A DNA stretch of 64,000 nucleotides from SFLA01 sp045595165. Its GTDB lineage: Bacteria > Bacillota > Clostridia > Oscillospirales > CAG-382. The stretch covers positions 1 to 64,000 of the forward strand of contig JAZNZY010000027.1 of NCBI GenBank assembly GCA_045595165.1. Direction: 5' to 3'. Below the pieces are notes generated by a model. The model was not told the DNA's origin. It did no database searches and worked only from the letters and a program-made list of their open reading frames with translations. The position numbers were made by a program, and so were the translations under genes. Positions 24,591 to 32,586 of this stretch are shown here, piece by piece (the stretch's first letter is position 1; each line of letters starts with the position of its first letter).

Positions 24591-25842
24591 CAGCGTTTCA
24601 GAGTTTCTTTCGAATATTGAAAAAGGCCGCATTCTCGTTGCGCTTTCCGGTGGTGCGGATTCGGTTTGCTTGTTGTGCGCACTTAAAGAACTTGGGGCGG
24701 ATATACACGCTTTTCATCTCAACCACGGAATAAGGGGAGAGGAAGCGGATTCGGATGAACTCTTCTGTAAATCCTTGTGCAAAAATCTGGATATCCCTTT
24801 TCTATCCGAAAAATCCGATGTTCCCGCTTTTTCCAAAAAGCAGGGAATAGGCTTGGAGGAAGCGGCGCGTCAGGTACGGTACAGTGCTTTGGAGCGTATA
24901 GCCGATAAGATATCGGCGCGTTATATTGCTACTGCTCACAATGGCGACGATAACGTTGAAACCGTTATATTCAACCTTGTAAGAGGCTGCTCTGCTGACG
25001 GCTTGTGCGGAATTCCCGCAATAAGGGGAAGGATAATTCGTCCGCTTTTAAACAGTTCCCGCAGTGAAATTGAGGAGTTTCTCAATGAAAGAAAAATAAG
25101 CTACGTCGTGGACAGTACAAATTCAGACGAAAGCTATACACGTAATAAAATCAGGCATTCGGTTATTCCTGTTTTACGCAGTATAAACCCTTCATTGGTT
25201 ACTTCCGTTTCGAGAATGAGCAGCTCTCTGCAGCAAGATAAGCTGTATTTTGAAGATGTACTTTCAGAAACAAGCGATGTGTTGCCGGCAGATTTACCGT
25301 ACGCGTTGTTAACACGGCAGATTTCAAAGCGTTATTCCGAAAAAGCAGGGCTTTCTCTCGAAAATGTACACATTAACCTGATTGCGGAATTAGTAAAAAA
25401 TCGCGTGTGTACCACGCTTGACGTCCCCGGGAAAATATGTGTCTATATCTTTCACGGTAATTATTCTTTTGATAAACGTAAAGAATCAACACAGTTTTAT
25501 GTTCCCATAACCGACGGAGTTACCGAAATCCCTCAAATTAATGCAAAGGTTTTCTTCGGAATTGAAAATGTTTACAATTTGTCAACATCAGTGACGGTAG
25601 ATTGTGATAAAATAGTGGGCGGTTTGTACGCGCGTCCCAGAATGGCCGGAGATAAGATTAAAATATTCGGTGTTTCCAAAAGCGTACGAAAAGAACTAAT
25701 TAATAAAAAAATACCGCTTTGCGTCCGCAACGATATTCCTATCATATGTGATGAGGAAGGCGTGGTTTTCGTTCCGTATATCGGTGCTGATGACAGAGTG
25801 TTTTCAAATTCAGGGCGGCAAATATTGGGACTGCTCTGTTGA
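24577..25842 (+). CDS. tilS: tRNA(Ile)-lysidine synthase
   Basis: The 421-residue protein has the N-type ATP pyrophosphatase motif SGGADSVCLLCAL (residues 24-36), HLNHGIRGEEADSDE, and GLEEAARQVRY with TAHNGDDNVET. A C-terminal TilS substrate-binding domain follows (RPRMAGDKI...VRKELINKKIP). It modifies C34 of tRNA-Ile(CAU) to lysidine so that AUA codons are read as Ile. It overlaps the dnaB end. tilS followed by ftsH is a common order in Firmicutes, where hpt often lies between them; here hpt sits at 62.4 kb. Confidence 0.95.
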   Translation: MNPINSVSEFLSNIEKGRILVALSGGADSVCLLCALKELGADIHAFHLNHGIRGEEADSDELFCKSLCKNLDIPFLSEKSDVPAFSKKQGIGLEEAARQVRYSALERIADKISARYIATAHNGDDNVETVIFNLVRGCSADGLCGIPAIRGRIIRPLLNSSRSEIEEFLNERKISYVVDSTNSDESYTRNKIRHSVIPVLRSINPSLVTSVSRMSSSLQQDKLYFEDVLSETSDVLPADLPYALLTRQISKRYSEKAGLSLENVHINLIAELVKNRVCTTLDVPGKICVYIFHGNYSFDKRKESTQFYVPITDGVTEIPQINAKVFFGIENVYNLSTSVTVDCDKIVGGLYARPRMAGDKIKIFGVSKSVRKELINKKIPLCVRNDIPIICDEEGVVFVPYIGADDRVFSNSGRQILGLLC

Positions 25843-25859
25843 AAAAACGGAGATAAGTA

Positions 25860-27866
25860 ATGAAAAAAAGCAATACCGGTTGGGGATTATTTTGGCTTAT
25901 AGCAATTGTAGCCATTATAGTTGCCGCGTTCGTAATGGGCGGAACCGAATCAAGCAAAACAGTTAACTACGCAAAGGTAAGTGAATATTTTCACGATGAG
26001 CAGGTAGTAGAGTTTACGGTTTCAAAGACAAATAAACTTACTTTAAAGCTCAAAAACGGTGATACGGTTTCCCACACCCTTCGCGATCTGTCCATATTCT
26101 ATTATGACTTCAGCGAGCTTATAGAGGAACAGCACGCTTCGGGTATCATAAAAACTTATGAATACGAAGCGCCTACTCCCACTCCCGCTTGGTTAAAGTT
26201 TTTACCTATAATTCTCGTAATTTTGACTGTCATTGTTCTTTGGTGGCTGTTCTTTGCTAAGATGGGATCAGGTAATTCTTCCGGCGGCGGTATGGGCGGT
26301 ATCGGCAGAATGAATTCTTTTTCCAAATCACGTGCAAAGCTTGGTAACGATGAATCGAGAAAGGTCTTGTTCTCCGACATTGCCGGTGCAGACGAAGAGA
26401 AGGAAGAACTCCGTGAGGTTGTTGAATTCTTAAAGAACCCCAAAAAGTTCAGTTCTCTCGGTGCAAGAATACCCAAGGGTGTGCTTTTGGTAGGTGCGCC
26501 TGGTACAGGTAAGACCTTGCTCGCAAAAGCTGTTGCAGGCGAATCCTCCGTACCTTTCTATTCCTTGTCCGGTTCCGATTTCGTTGAGCTTTACGTCGGT
26601 GTCGGCGCTTCCCGTGTAAGAGATTTGTTTGAAACCGCAAAGAAGACAGCTCCTTGTATTATCTTTATCGATGAAATCGATGCTGTCGGCAGGCACAGAG
26701 GTGCAGGCTGGGGCGGCGGACACGATGAGCGTGAGCAGACACTTAACCAGTTGCTTGTTGAAATGGACGGATTCGGTGTTAACGATGGTGTTATCGTTAT
26801 TGCTGCTACCAACAGACCCGATATTCTGGATCCCGCGTTGCTTCGTCCCGGCCGTTTTGACAGACAGGTAACTGTATCTTATCCCGATATTAAAGGCCGT
26901 ACGGAAATTCTTGCCGTCCACGCAAGAAATAAACCCCTTTCCGATGATGTTGATCTTGGAACCATAGCTAAATCCACACCCGGATTTACCGGCGCAGACC
27001 TTGCGAACCTTCTTAACGAAGCTGCGTTGCTGGCGGCTCGTAAGGGCGCAGCGGTCATCTCCATGGATGATATCGAAGAAGCTTCCATAAAAGTTATCGT
27101 AGGTACTCAAAAACGTTCGAGAATTATTAAGCCCGAGGAAAAACGCAAGACCGCTATTCACGAAGCAGGCCACGCCATTATTTCCCGTGTACTTAATCCC
27201 GATGATTTCGTACGTCAGATCTCCGTTATTCCCAGCGGAAAGGCATTAGGATATACGCTTTCTCTTCCCAAGGAAGACAGATGGAGTGTTTACCGCGGCG
27301 AGCTTCAGAACAAAATATCCGAGTTGCTCGGCGGACGTGTTGCCGAGGAGCTTTGCTGTGATGATATTTCCGGAGGCGCTTCCAACGATATTGAGCGCGC
27401 TACTGAGATTGCCCGTAAGATGGTTACCACATACGGTATGAGTGATAAGCTCGGTCCCATCGTTTTCGGTACGGGACACGACGAGGTATTCCTCGGAAAG
27501 GATTACGCTTCTCAGCGCAATTATTCCGAAGAGATCGCGGCTGAGATCGATTCCGAAATCCACCGTATTGTTACCGAGGCATATGATAGAGCGAAGAAGA
27601 TTATTCTCGAGAATATGGATAAATTGAATCTTATCGTTGAATATCTCGTAGCATATGAGATTATGGACGAGGATCAGTTTAACGCAGTTTTCAGTGAATC
27701 GTGCAATATGGAAACACTTGAAAAAATACGCGAGGATAAAGACGAGCGTGTTCGCGCCGCCAATGAAAAACGCCGTGAAGAGCTAAATAAAGAAGCGGAT
27801 AAAGAAGCATCAAAAAGTGATGATTCAGACAAAACATCAGGCAATGAGGACGTAGTAGCTCATTAA
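25860..27866 (+). CDS. ftsH: ATP-dependent zinc metalloprotease FtsH
   Basis: The 668-residue protein has two transmembrane helices (residues 7-27 and about 115-138) around a short extracytoplasmic loop. A Gly-rich linker follows, then the AAA+ domain with GAPGTGKT and IDEIDAVGRHRG, and the zinc protease site HEAGH near residue 434. The last 40 residues are very acidic, rich in Lys, Glu, Asp and Ser, and probably disordered. It degrades membrane and regulatory proteins. It is the last gene of the nine-gene operon and is followed by a terminator. GGAG lies upstream of the ATG. Confidence 0.97.
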   Translation: MKKSNTGWGLFWLIAIVAIIVAAFVMGGTESSKTVNYAKVSEYFHDEQVVEFTVSKTNKLTLKLKNGDTVSHTLRDLSIFYYDFSELIEEQHASGIIKTYEYEAPTPTPAWLKFLPIILVILTVIVLWWLFFAKMGSGNSSGGGMGGIGRMNSFSKSRAKLGNDESRKVLFSDIAGADEEKEELREVVEFLKNPKKFSSLGARIPKGVLLVGAPGTGKTLLAKAVAGESSVPFYSLSGSDFVELYVGVGASRVRDLFETAKKTAPCIIFIDEIDAVGRHRGAGWGGGHDEREQTLNQLLVEMDGFGVNDGVIVIAATNRPDILDPALLRPGRFDRQVTVSYPDIKGRTEILAVHARNKPLSDDVDLGTIAKSTPGFTGADLANLLNEAALLAARKGAAVISMDDIEEASIKVIVGTQKRSRIIKPEEKRKTAIHEAGHAIISRVLNPDDFVRQISVIPSGKALGYTLSLPKEDRWSVYRGELQNKISELLGGRVAEELCCDDISGGASNDIERATEIARKMVTTYGMSDKLGPIVFGTGHDEVFLGKDYASQRNYSEEIAAEIDSEIHRIVTEAYDRAKKIILENMDKLNLIVEYLVAYEIMDEDQFNAVFSESCNMETLEKIREDKDERVRAANEKRREELNKEADKEASKSDDSDKTSGNEDVVAH

Positions 27867-27880
27867 TTACAATAATACAA

Positions 27881-27915
27881 AAGTGCGTATCAGTTTTGAT
27901 ACGCACTTGATTTTT
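27881..27915 (+). terminator. Intrinsic terminator of the trpS-ftsH operon
   Basis: A perfect 12-bp stem (AAGTGCGTATCA/TGATACGCACTT) with a 4-base loop is followed by GATTTTT. Confidence 0.9.
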
Positions 27916-27968
27916 GGATATATATCATAAAAACGGTAAACAATACCTTAAATGAAAGGGGTATTGTT

Positions 27969-29042
27969 ATGAACAAAAAAACTTTTATAACCGCCACAGC
28001 AATAACAGTGTTATCAGTAATTTTCGTAATACTTATTGCAGCTGCAATTTTTAAAAACCAACCGGATGATACTTTGCCAAACGGCACGAGCGATTTGGAA
28101 AATATTTCCGAAAACTCCGTTTCCGAATCTCTTTTTTCAGAAAGAGGTTGGGTGATTAACAGAATGGGATACTCATATCTGTATTACGATAGAGCGCTTC
28201 AGCAGTTTAACGGTACTGCTAGTACTGCCAAGCGGTATGCCGAAACAATAAACGTGATTGCCGATAATACAGATGCGATCGATTATTTCAGTATAATCGT
28301 GCCCACACAAACAGAATTTATTGATATACCCGTATCGGTTATGGCAGAAGACAATTTCTATTGCAACTCCCAAAAGGAGGTTATTTACGCTTCGTCAATA
28401 ATGATGCGGGAAACAGAAGATATAGATATTTACGATATCCTGCTTGTGCACTCCGACGAGTATTTGTATTTTCGCACAGACAATAATTGGACCGCCCTCG
28501 GCGCATATTATGCTTATGTTGCGTTTTGCGATGCCGTCGATATTACACCTAAATCTCTTGAAGAGTACGAAACAGTAGAGCTTGAAGGTTATCTCGGTTG
28601 GTTTTATACCGCAACAAAAAGCCAAATGCTTCTTGACAACGCGGATACGATAGTTTATTATCGTATAGAGAACGAATATCCTTGTTATATCACCGCGGAA
28701 GAAAACGGCTATAAAACTCATACGCTGAAATACCGCGGCACAACCCTGTCTTCGGATGATGGTTATTCCGTATTTATCGGTGATGAGAAACCGTTATATA
28801 AGTTTGAAACCCGCGCAAAAGGTCCTTCTCTTGCCATTGTTGGAGATACCTCGGCTCACGCTTTTATTCCGTTTCTGTTTCCGCATTACAGTGAGATAAT
28901 ATTTTATAATCTCAATTCCTTTGATGAAACCGCAGATAATATTGACATAACCGCAGATACGGTTTTGTTTATGGCGTATGCAACAAACGCCAACAGTTCG
29001 TCATATTGTGAAAAATTAGAAAGGCTGTTTAAAAATGAATAA
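27969..29042 (+). CDS. DHHW-like (SGNH-fold) secreted or membrane-anchored protein
   Basis: The 357-residue protein starts with one hydrophobic helix (residues 5-30), a signal anchor. The extracytoplasmic part resembles the DHHW family: RTDNNWTALGAYYAY stands where DHHW proteins have TDHHWT-LGAYYAY, and GDTSAHAFIPFLFPHYSEI resembles the C-terminal DSY...F.P-hYSE segment. The two His residues of the name motif are replaced by Asn and the usual Ser/Asp context is altered, so catalysis is doubtful. The relatives are thought to act on cell-surface polymers. GAAAGGGG lies upstream of the ATG. The gene overlaps the next one by 8 bp. Confidence 0.7.
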   Translation: MNKKTFITATAITVLSVIFVILIAAAIFKNQPDDTLPNGTSDLENISENSVSESLFSERGWVINRMGYSYLYYDRALQQFNGTASTAKRYAETINVIADNTDAIDYFSIIVPTQTEFIDIPVSVMAEDNFYCNSQKEVIYASSIMMRETEDIDIYDILLVHSDEYLYFRTDNNWTALGAYYAYVAFCDAVDITPKSLEEYETVELEGYLGWFYTATKSQMLLDNADTIVYYRIENEYPCYITAEENGYKTHTLKYRGTTLSSDDGYSVFIGDEKPLYKFETRAKGPSLAIVGDTSAHAFIPFLFPHYSEIIFYNLNSFDETADNIDITADTVLFMAYATNANSSSYCEKLERLFKNE

Positions 29043-29841
29043 TACAACCGTTATTTGCGGTTACATTTCGGTTTCCGCCGTTATTCGCGGCGGGAAACGC
29101 TCTATAAACCGCATTATACTTGATACAGAGCGTTATAATAAAGTTATGAGGAGCAAGTATCATTACAACGAAAAGAAGCAGTACAGTGCTTTAAAGGGCT
29201 GTGGAATACAGCTCGATTTCGTTTCTCCCGATGAATTCCTTTCCCTTACCGGCGGCGACACTGCGGGCGGGATTGCGGCAGAGGTAGGGGAAAGACGGTT
29301 TTGCCGTCCCGAAAAACTGCTGTGTAATAAAAAAGGATATATTCTTGTTATCGACGGTATCGAGGATCCATATAATTTTGGATATGTTCTCCGTACCTTG
29401 TATGCTGCAGGAGCGGACGGAGTTATCCTGCCCGAACGTAATTTCTTTGTATCCTCGGATATAGTTGTCCGTTCATCTGCAGGAGCTTCGGAGTATCTCG
29501 AGGTAGCGGTAGCACCGGATCTCGGTGAAGCGGTTGCTCTCGCCTCCGCCGCAGGATATACCGTTGCTGCCACCGCAAAAAGTGAAAATTCCGTCAGCGT
29601 TTACGATACTGTTCTTTCAAGACCGCTATGTTTGATCTTAGGCGGAGAAAAACGAGGCATTTCGAAAAACGTTCTTGATAAAGCGGATATCACCTTATGT
29701 ATACCGTACCCCAGAAACTGTCAGTATTCATTGTCCGCTTCCGCCGCGGCAAATATTATTGCTTTCCAGATAGGTTCAATTATTGCTCCCCCAGACGATT
29801 CCGGGAATCTTGCCAACGATAACTGTCTGGGCAATACATAA
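29035..29841 (+). CDS. TrmH/SpoU-family RNA methyltransferase
   Basis: The 268-residue protein shows the three SPOUT motifs. Motif 1 is IEDPYNFGYVLRTLYAAGADGVILPER, motif 2 is LILGGEKRGIS and motif 3 is IPYPRNCQYSLSASAAANIIAF. Motif 3 is diverged: the usual Asn-Val after Ser-Leu is Ser-Ala. It would 2'-O-methylate ribose in rRNA or tRNA using SAM. The target is unknown. It is translationally linked to the DHHW-like gene, and its last 66 bp overlap the oppositely transcribed yunB gene. Confidence 0.82.
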   Translation: MNNTTVICGYISVSAVIRGGKRSINRIILDTERYNKVMRSKYHYNEKKQYSALKGCGIQLDFVSPDEFLSLTGGDTAGGIAAEVGERRFCRPEKLLCNKKGYILVIDGIEDPYNFGYVLRTLYAAGADGVILPERNFFVSSDIVVRSSAGASEYLEVAVAPDLGEAVALASAAGYTVAATAKSENSVSVYDTVLSRPLCLILGGEKRGISKNVLDKADITLCIPYPRNCQYSLSASAAANIIAFQIGSIIAPPDDSGNLANDNCLGNT

Positions 29842-30402
29842 TTCGGTTTTGATTTCCCTGGTTTCCGTAAATAACGGACCGGAGATTTCAACGCAGGCTA
29901 TGAATTCAATATAAAGCTCGTATTTTGTCTGGTTCACACCGCCTGACACAAGCGAGCTTTTTATTTTTGATACTACACTACCTACGGGAACGGCCTTTAC
30001 AGGAATTTTCGGACCGAGTCCGGAAAAAGTATAGCTGTTCATTGCGTTACCCAAAGGAATTCCGAAATTCAGACTGTCATATTCTGTCAGCTTTTTTATA
30101 ATTTCCAGCGTAAGCTCACTTTTGATCACATTAACGTACCTAGTGTTTATGTCTATCAAAGAAACGTTTCCGTATTCGTCTTTTTCGATAATCAATATAT
30201 CTTTTTGAGAATTTTGATTATATGACGATAACATCTGCGTATTTATAAGCTTACTTATTTCTCTTACAATTACCTGATCGCAGTAGCGGGATGCAACGGT
30301 AGGGAAATTTTTTGAAATTCTTATTGACGTTATGCTTATACCGGCGATGAGGATCACGCACAGAATTATAATTGCGATTTTGAGTTTTGTTTTACCTTTC
30401 AT
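29776..30402 (-). CDS. yunB: Sporulation protein YunB
   Basis: The 208-residue protein has an N-terminal transmembrane helix (residues 7-27) and the YunB pattern: GIPLGNAMNSYTFSGLGPKIPVKAVPVGSV-type core, then NQTKYELYIEF and the C-terminal AQTVIVGKIP. In Bacillus it is a sigma-E dependent, mother-cell gene needed for full sporulation. A CATATTAT box at 30428-30421 on the minus strand loosely fits a sigma-E -10 element. GGAGG precedes the ATG. It is divergent to sigG and overlaps the TrmH gene tail to tail. Confidence 0.9.
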   Translation of the reverse strand: MKGKTKLKIAIIILCVILIAGISITSIRISKNFPTVASRYCDQVIVREISKLINTQMLSSYNQNSQKDILIIEKDEYGNVSLIDINTRYVNVIKSELTLEIIKKLTEYDSLNFGIPLGNAMNSYTFSGLGPKIPVKAVPVGSVVSKIKSSLVSGGVNQTKYELYIEFIACVEISGPLFTETREIKTELCIAQTVIVGKIPGIVWGSNN

Positions 30403-30484
30403 AACTTTCCTCCTTCGAAAATAATATGAAAGCTATAATAATTAAATAACATTTTTACTTTTTTATTAATGATTTGCCTTGTCG

Positions 30485-30514
30485 GTATTCCGTGCACTCT
30501 TTCTGGCAAAAATA
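30485..30514 (+). promoter_or_regulatory. Sigma-F/sigma-G type (forespore) promoter upstream of sigG
   Basis: GTATT (30485-30489), a 15-bp spacer and GGCAAAAATA (30505-30514). The -10 matches every fixed position of the sigma-F consensus GGnnAnAnTR, and the -35 differs from GTATA only at the last base. In Bacillus sigG is transcribed by sigma-F. Confidence 0.75.
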
Positions 30515-30542
30515 GAATTGAGCAAAAACGGAGGCAATGATT

Positions 30543-31313
30543 ATGTATAACAAAGTAGAGATATGCGGTGTCAACACCTCAAAGTTACCGGTACTTTCAG
30601 ATACAAAAAAGACAGAACTGCTTAAACGTGCCCACGATGGCGATTCATTCGCAAGAGATGAGCTGATAAACGGAAATTTAAGGCTTGTGCTCAGTGTAAT
30701 ACAATCCTTTGCGGGTAGGGGAGAAAATCCCGATGACCTGTTCCAAGTGGGTTGTATAGGGTTGATAAAGGCAGTAGATAATTTCGACACCACACTTGAC
30801 GTTAAATTTTCTACCTATGCCGTTCCGATGATATTGGGCGAGATACGGCGATATCTTCGTGATAACAACACCATTCGTGTTTCCCGTTCGGTGCGGGATA
30901 TGGCGTACCGTGCTTTGCAGGCAAAGGAGTCTCTCTCGAATAAGCTTAATCGCGACCCTACTATCGAAGAGATCGCAAAGGAAACGGGATTTTCAAGAGA
31001 AGAAATAGTAAATGCTTTGGAAGCAATAGTGGAACCGGTGTCATTATATGAGCCCATCTATTCGGACGGAGGCGATTCATTATATGTGATGGATCAGATC
31101 AAGGATACGAAAAACACCGATGAAAGCTGGCTCACGGGCATCGCTTTGAATGAAGCGATCTCTACTCTCAACGAGCGGGAAAAGCGTATTTTGCTTCTTC
31201 GCTTTTATCGGGGAAAAACCCAAACCGAGGTTTCTGCAGAGATAGGTATATCCCAAGCACAGGTAAGCCGCCTTGAAAAAGGCGCTCTGGAAAAAATAAA
31301 AAAACAATTGTAA
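30543..31313 (+). CDS. sigG: Forespore RNA polymerase sigma factor sigma-G
   Basis: About 256 residues from ATG 30543, which has GGAGG eight bases upstream; ATG 30537 is too close to it. The N-terminus NKVEICGVNTSKLPVLS is characteristic of SigG, not SigF or SigE. Region 2 (NGNLRLVLSVIQ, DDLFQVGCIGLIKAVDNFD, FSTYAVPMILGEIRRYLRDNN), region 3 and region 4 (EREKRILLLRFYRGKTQTEVSAEIG, then SQAQVSRLEKGALEKIK) are complete. It drives late forespore gene expression. The spoIIGA-sigE pair that precedes sigG in many relatives is not here. Confidence 0.95.
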   Translation: MYNKVEICGVNTSKLPVLSDTKKTELLKRAHDGDSFARDELINGNLRLVLSVIQSFAGRGENPDDLFQVGCIGLIKAVDNFDTTLDVKFSTYAVPMILGEIRRYLRDNNTIRVSRSVRDMAYRALQAKESLSNKLNRDPTIEEIAKETGFSREEIVNALEAIVEPVSLYEPIYSDGGDSLYVMDQIKDTKNTDESWLTGIALNEAISTLNEREKRILLLRFYRGKTQTEVSAEIGISQAQVSRLEKGALEKIKKQL

Positions 31314-31319
31314 AAAGAA

Positions 31320-31352
31320 AGAGTGGACCTTTTAAGTCCACTCTGATTTTTT
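31320..31352. terminator. Terminator between sigG and the convergent membrane-protein gene
   Basis: The stem AGAGTGGAC/GTCCACTCT is followed by GATTTTTT on the plus strand and TTTCTTTTT on the minus strand, so it can act in both directions. Confidence 0.85.
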
Positions 31353-31364
31353 ATTGCTGTAATT

Positions 31365-32360
31365 TTATTTGACGTACGGCTCGATTGTGAAGCTGGATTT
31401 TTTATCGTTTCCGAACAGACCGAAAGCAAATATTGCAAGAGCTACAAGCCCGAACAATGCATCAATTATAAGAGATTGATAAATATTCACACCGTCTGCG
31501 GGGGTTGAGAAGGGAAGACGTACGAATGACCAGGGGGAACGCATTGCGACCGAGAGGGAATATCCGTACTGAGTAAGTACCTGATAAGCAGATAAAAGTA
31601 TACGGGCAACCGCATTAAGTATAAGTGATAAAGCGCAAACGGAGATTGTGGCAGGTACACTTTTTTTCTTGCCCAAAAGCTTTGAAAACAAGAAAGTAAT
31701 AATTACCGAAGCGAAACACAGCAGGGAAACGCCGTATGTGAAAGCGGTTCCGAAGTTAAGCAGCTTGCCTAAACCGTAGGAAAGACCGAGCAAAAGCGCA
31801 AATCCTATTACCGCACCGATCACCGCGCCGATAATACCTTTTGCTATCTGACTTTTATTAGCTTTTTCGGCAGTTTTCTTCTTGTTGTTGTCCAGACTTT
31901 CTTTAAGAGCACAGCTTTCGCAAATAAGGGAAAGTATGCCGTCACGGTTAAGAACCATGATCTTTTTATGTGCAAAGGGAGTTCCGCATTTTACGCACTT
32001 GTCGGAGCAGGGAATTTCGTTAGCGGCAAGCATATCCACCGTCGCATCGATTATCTGTCTGAATTCTGTAAGCTCACAGTTCGTGGAAATCGTTATTCCG
32101 TCGGCCTCAACGGTGCATATACATTGAGCAAATTCGTTAACTGTTTCTGTAAGCGCTTGTGAAAACTCAAAAGCGAATACGGAATCCTCGTCGGTATTAA
32201 AAGGACATCCGAAAAATGCGATCTTTTTCCCGTCCCGTTCGTTTATTGCCACAAGATAATCTCTGTATATGCCGAATGCCTGTTCATCCTTTGTGCCGCC
32301 GAAAGCGATATTTTTAAGTCCAAGATCTCTTGCAAGGACTTCAGTAGATTTTGTAAGCAT
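31365..32360 (-). CDS. Membrane protein with N-terminal cytosolic domain and zinc-ribbon
   Basis: I do not recognise this 331-residue protein as a named family. Residues 1-115 form a soluble alpha/beta domain. Residues 117-150 hold CVKCGTPF and LICESC, two CxxC pairs that could bind zinc. After a Lys-rich linker come four to five hydrophobic helices (about residues 172-195, 203-225, 236-262 and 295-320), the first with the small-residue run GIIGAVIGAVIGFALLLG. It is monocistronic, divergent to the pot operon and ends at the shared sigG terminator. Confidence 0.75.
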   Translation of the reverse strand: MLTKSTEVLARDLGLKNIAFGGTKDEQAFGIYRDYLVAINERDGKKIAFFGCPFNTDEDSVFAFEFSQALTETVNEFAQCICTVEADGITISTNCELTEFRQIIDATVDMLAANEIPCSDKCVKCGTPFAHKKIMVLNRDGILSLICESCALKESLDNNKKKTAEKANKSQIAKGIIGAVIGAVIGFALLLGLSYGLGKLLNFGTAFTYGVSLLCFASVIITFLFSKLLGKKKSVPATISVCALSLILNAVARILLSAYQVLTQYGYSLSVAMRSPWSFVRLPFSTPADGVNIYQSLIIDALFGLVALAIFAFGLFGNDKKSSFTIEPYVK

Positions 32361-32415
32361 CGTTTACCTCACAAAAATAGTTTTTTATATTTTATCAATA
32401 TATTGAGCAAAAGTG

Positions 32416-32432
32416 GTTAACAAAATGTTAAC
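32416..32432. promoter_or_regulatory. Inverted repeat, possible operator between divergent genes
   Basis: GTTAACA and TGTTAAC are separated by three A residues, a perfect 17-bp inverted repeat about 90 bp upstream of the potA -35 box and 55 bp upstream of the divergent membrane-protein gene. The surrounding 225-bp gap (32361-32586) is AT-rich and otherwise shows only the potA promoter. Confidence 0.45.
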
Positions 32433-32520
32433 AATTTGTCTTTTTGAAAAGCCTTTTTCGCATTATGTAAATATACACAAATTTACACCGTTATTTTTTG
32501 GTGTTTTTTTGACATAATCA

Positions 32521-32549
32521 TTGACAAAACCTTAAAAAAACTGTATATT
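32521..32549 (+). promoter_or_regulatory. Sigma-A promoter of the potABCD operon
   Basis: Perfect TTGACA (32521-32526), a 17-bp spacer and TATATT (32544-32549), placing the start about 30 bases before the potA ATG. Confidence 0.85.
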
Positions 32550-32586
32550 TTACTTGTAAAAGTTTTTGCATTTTTGGAGGATAAAA

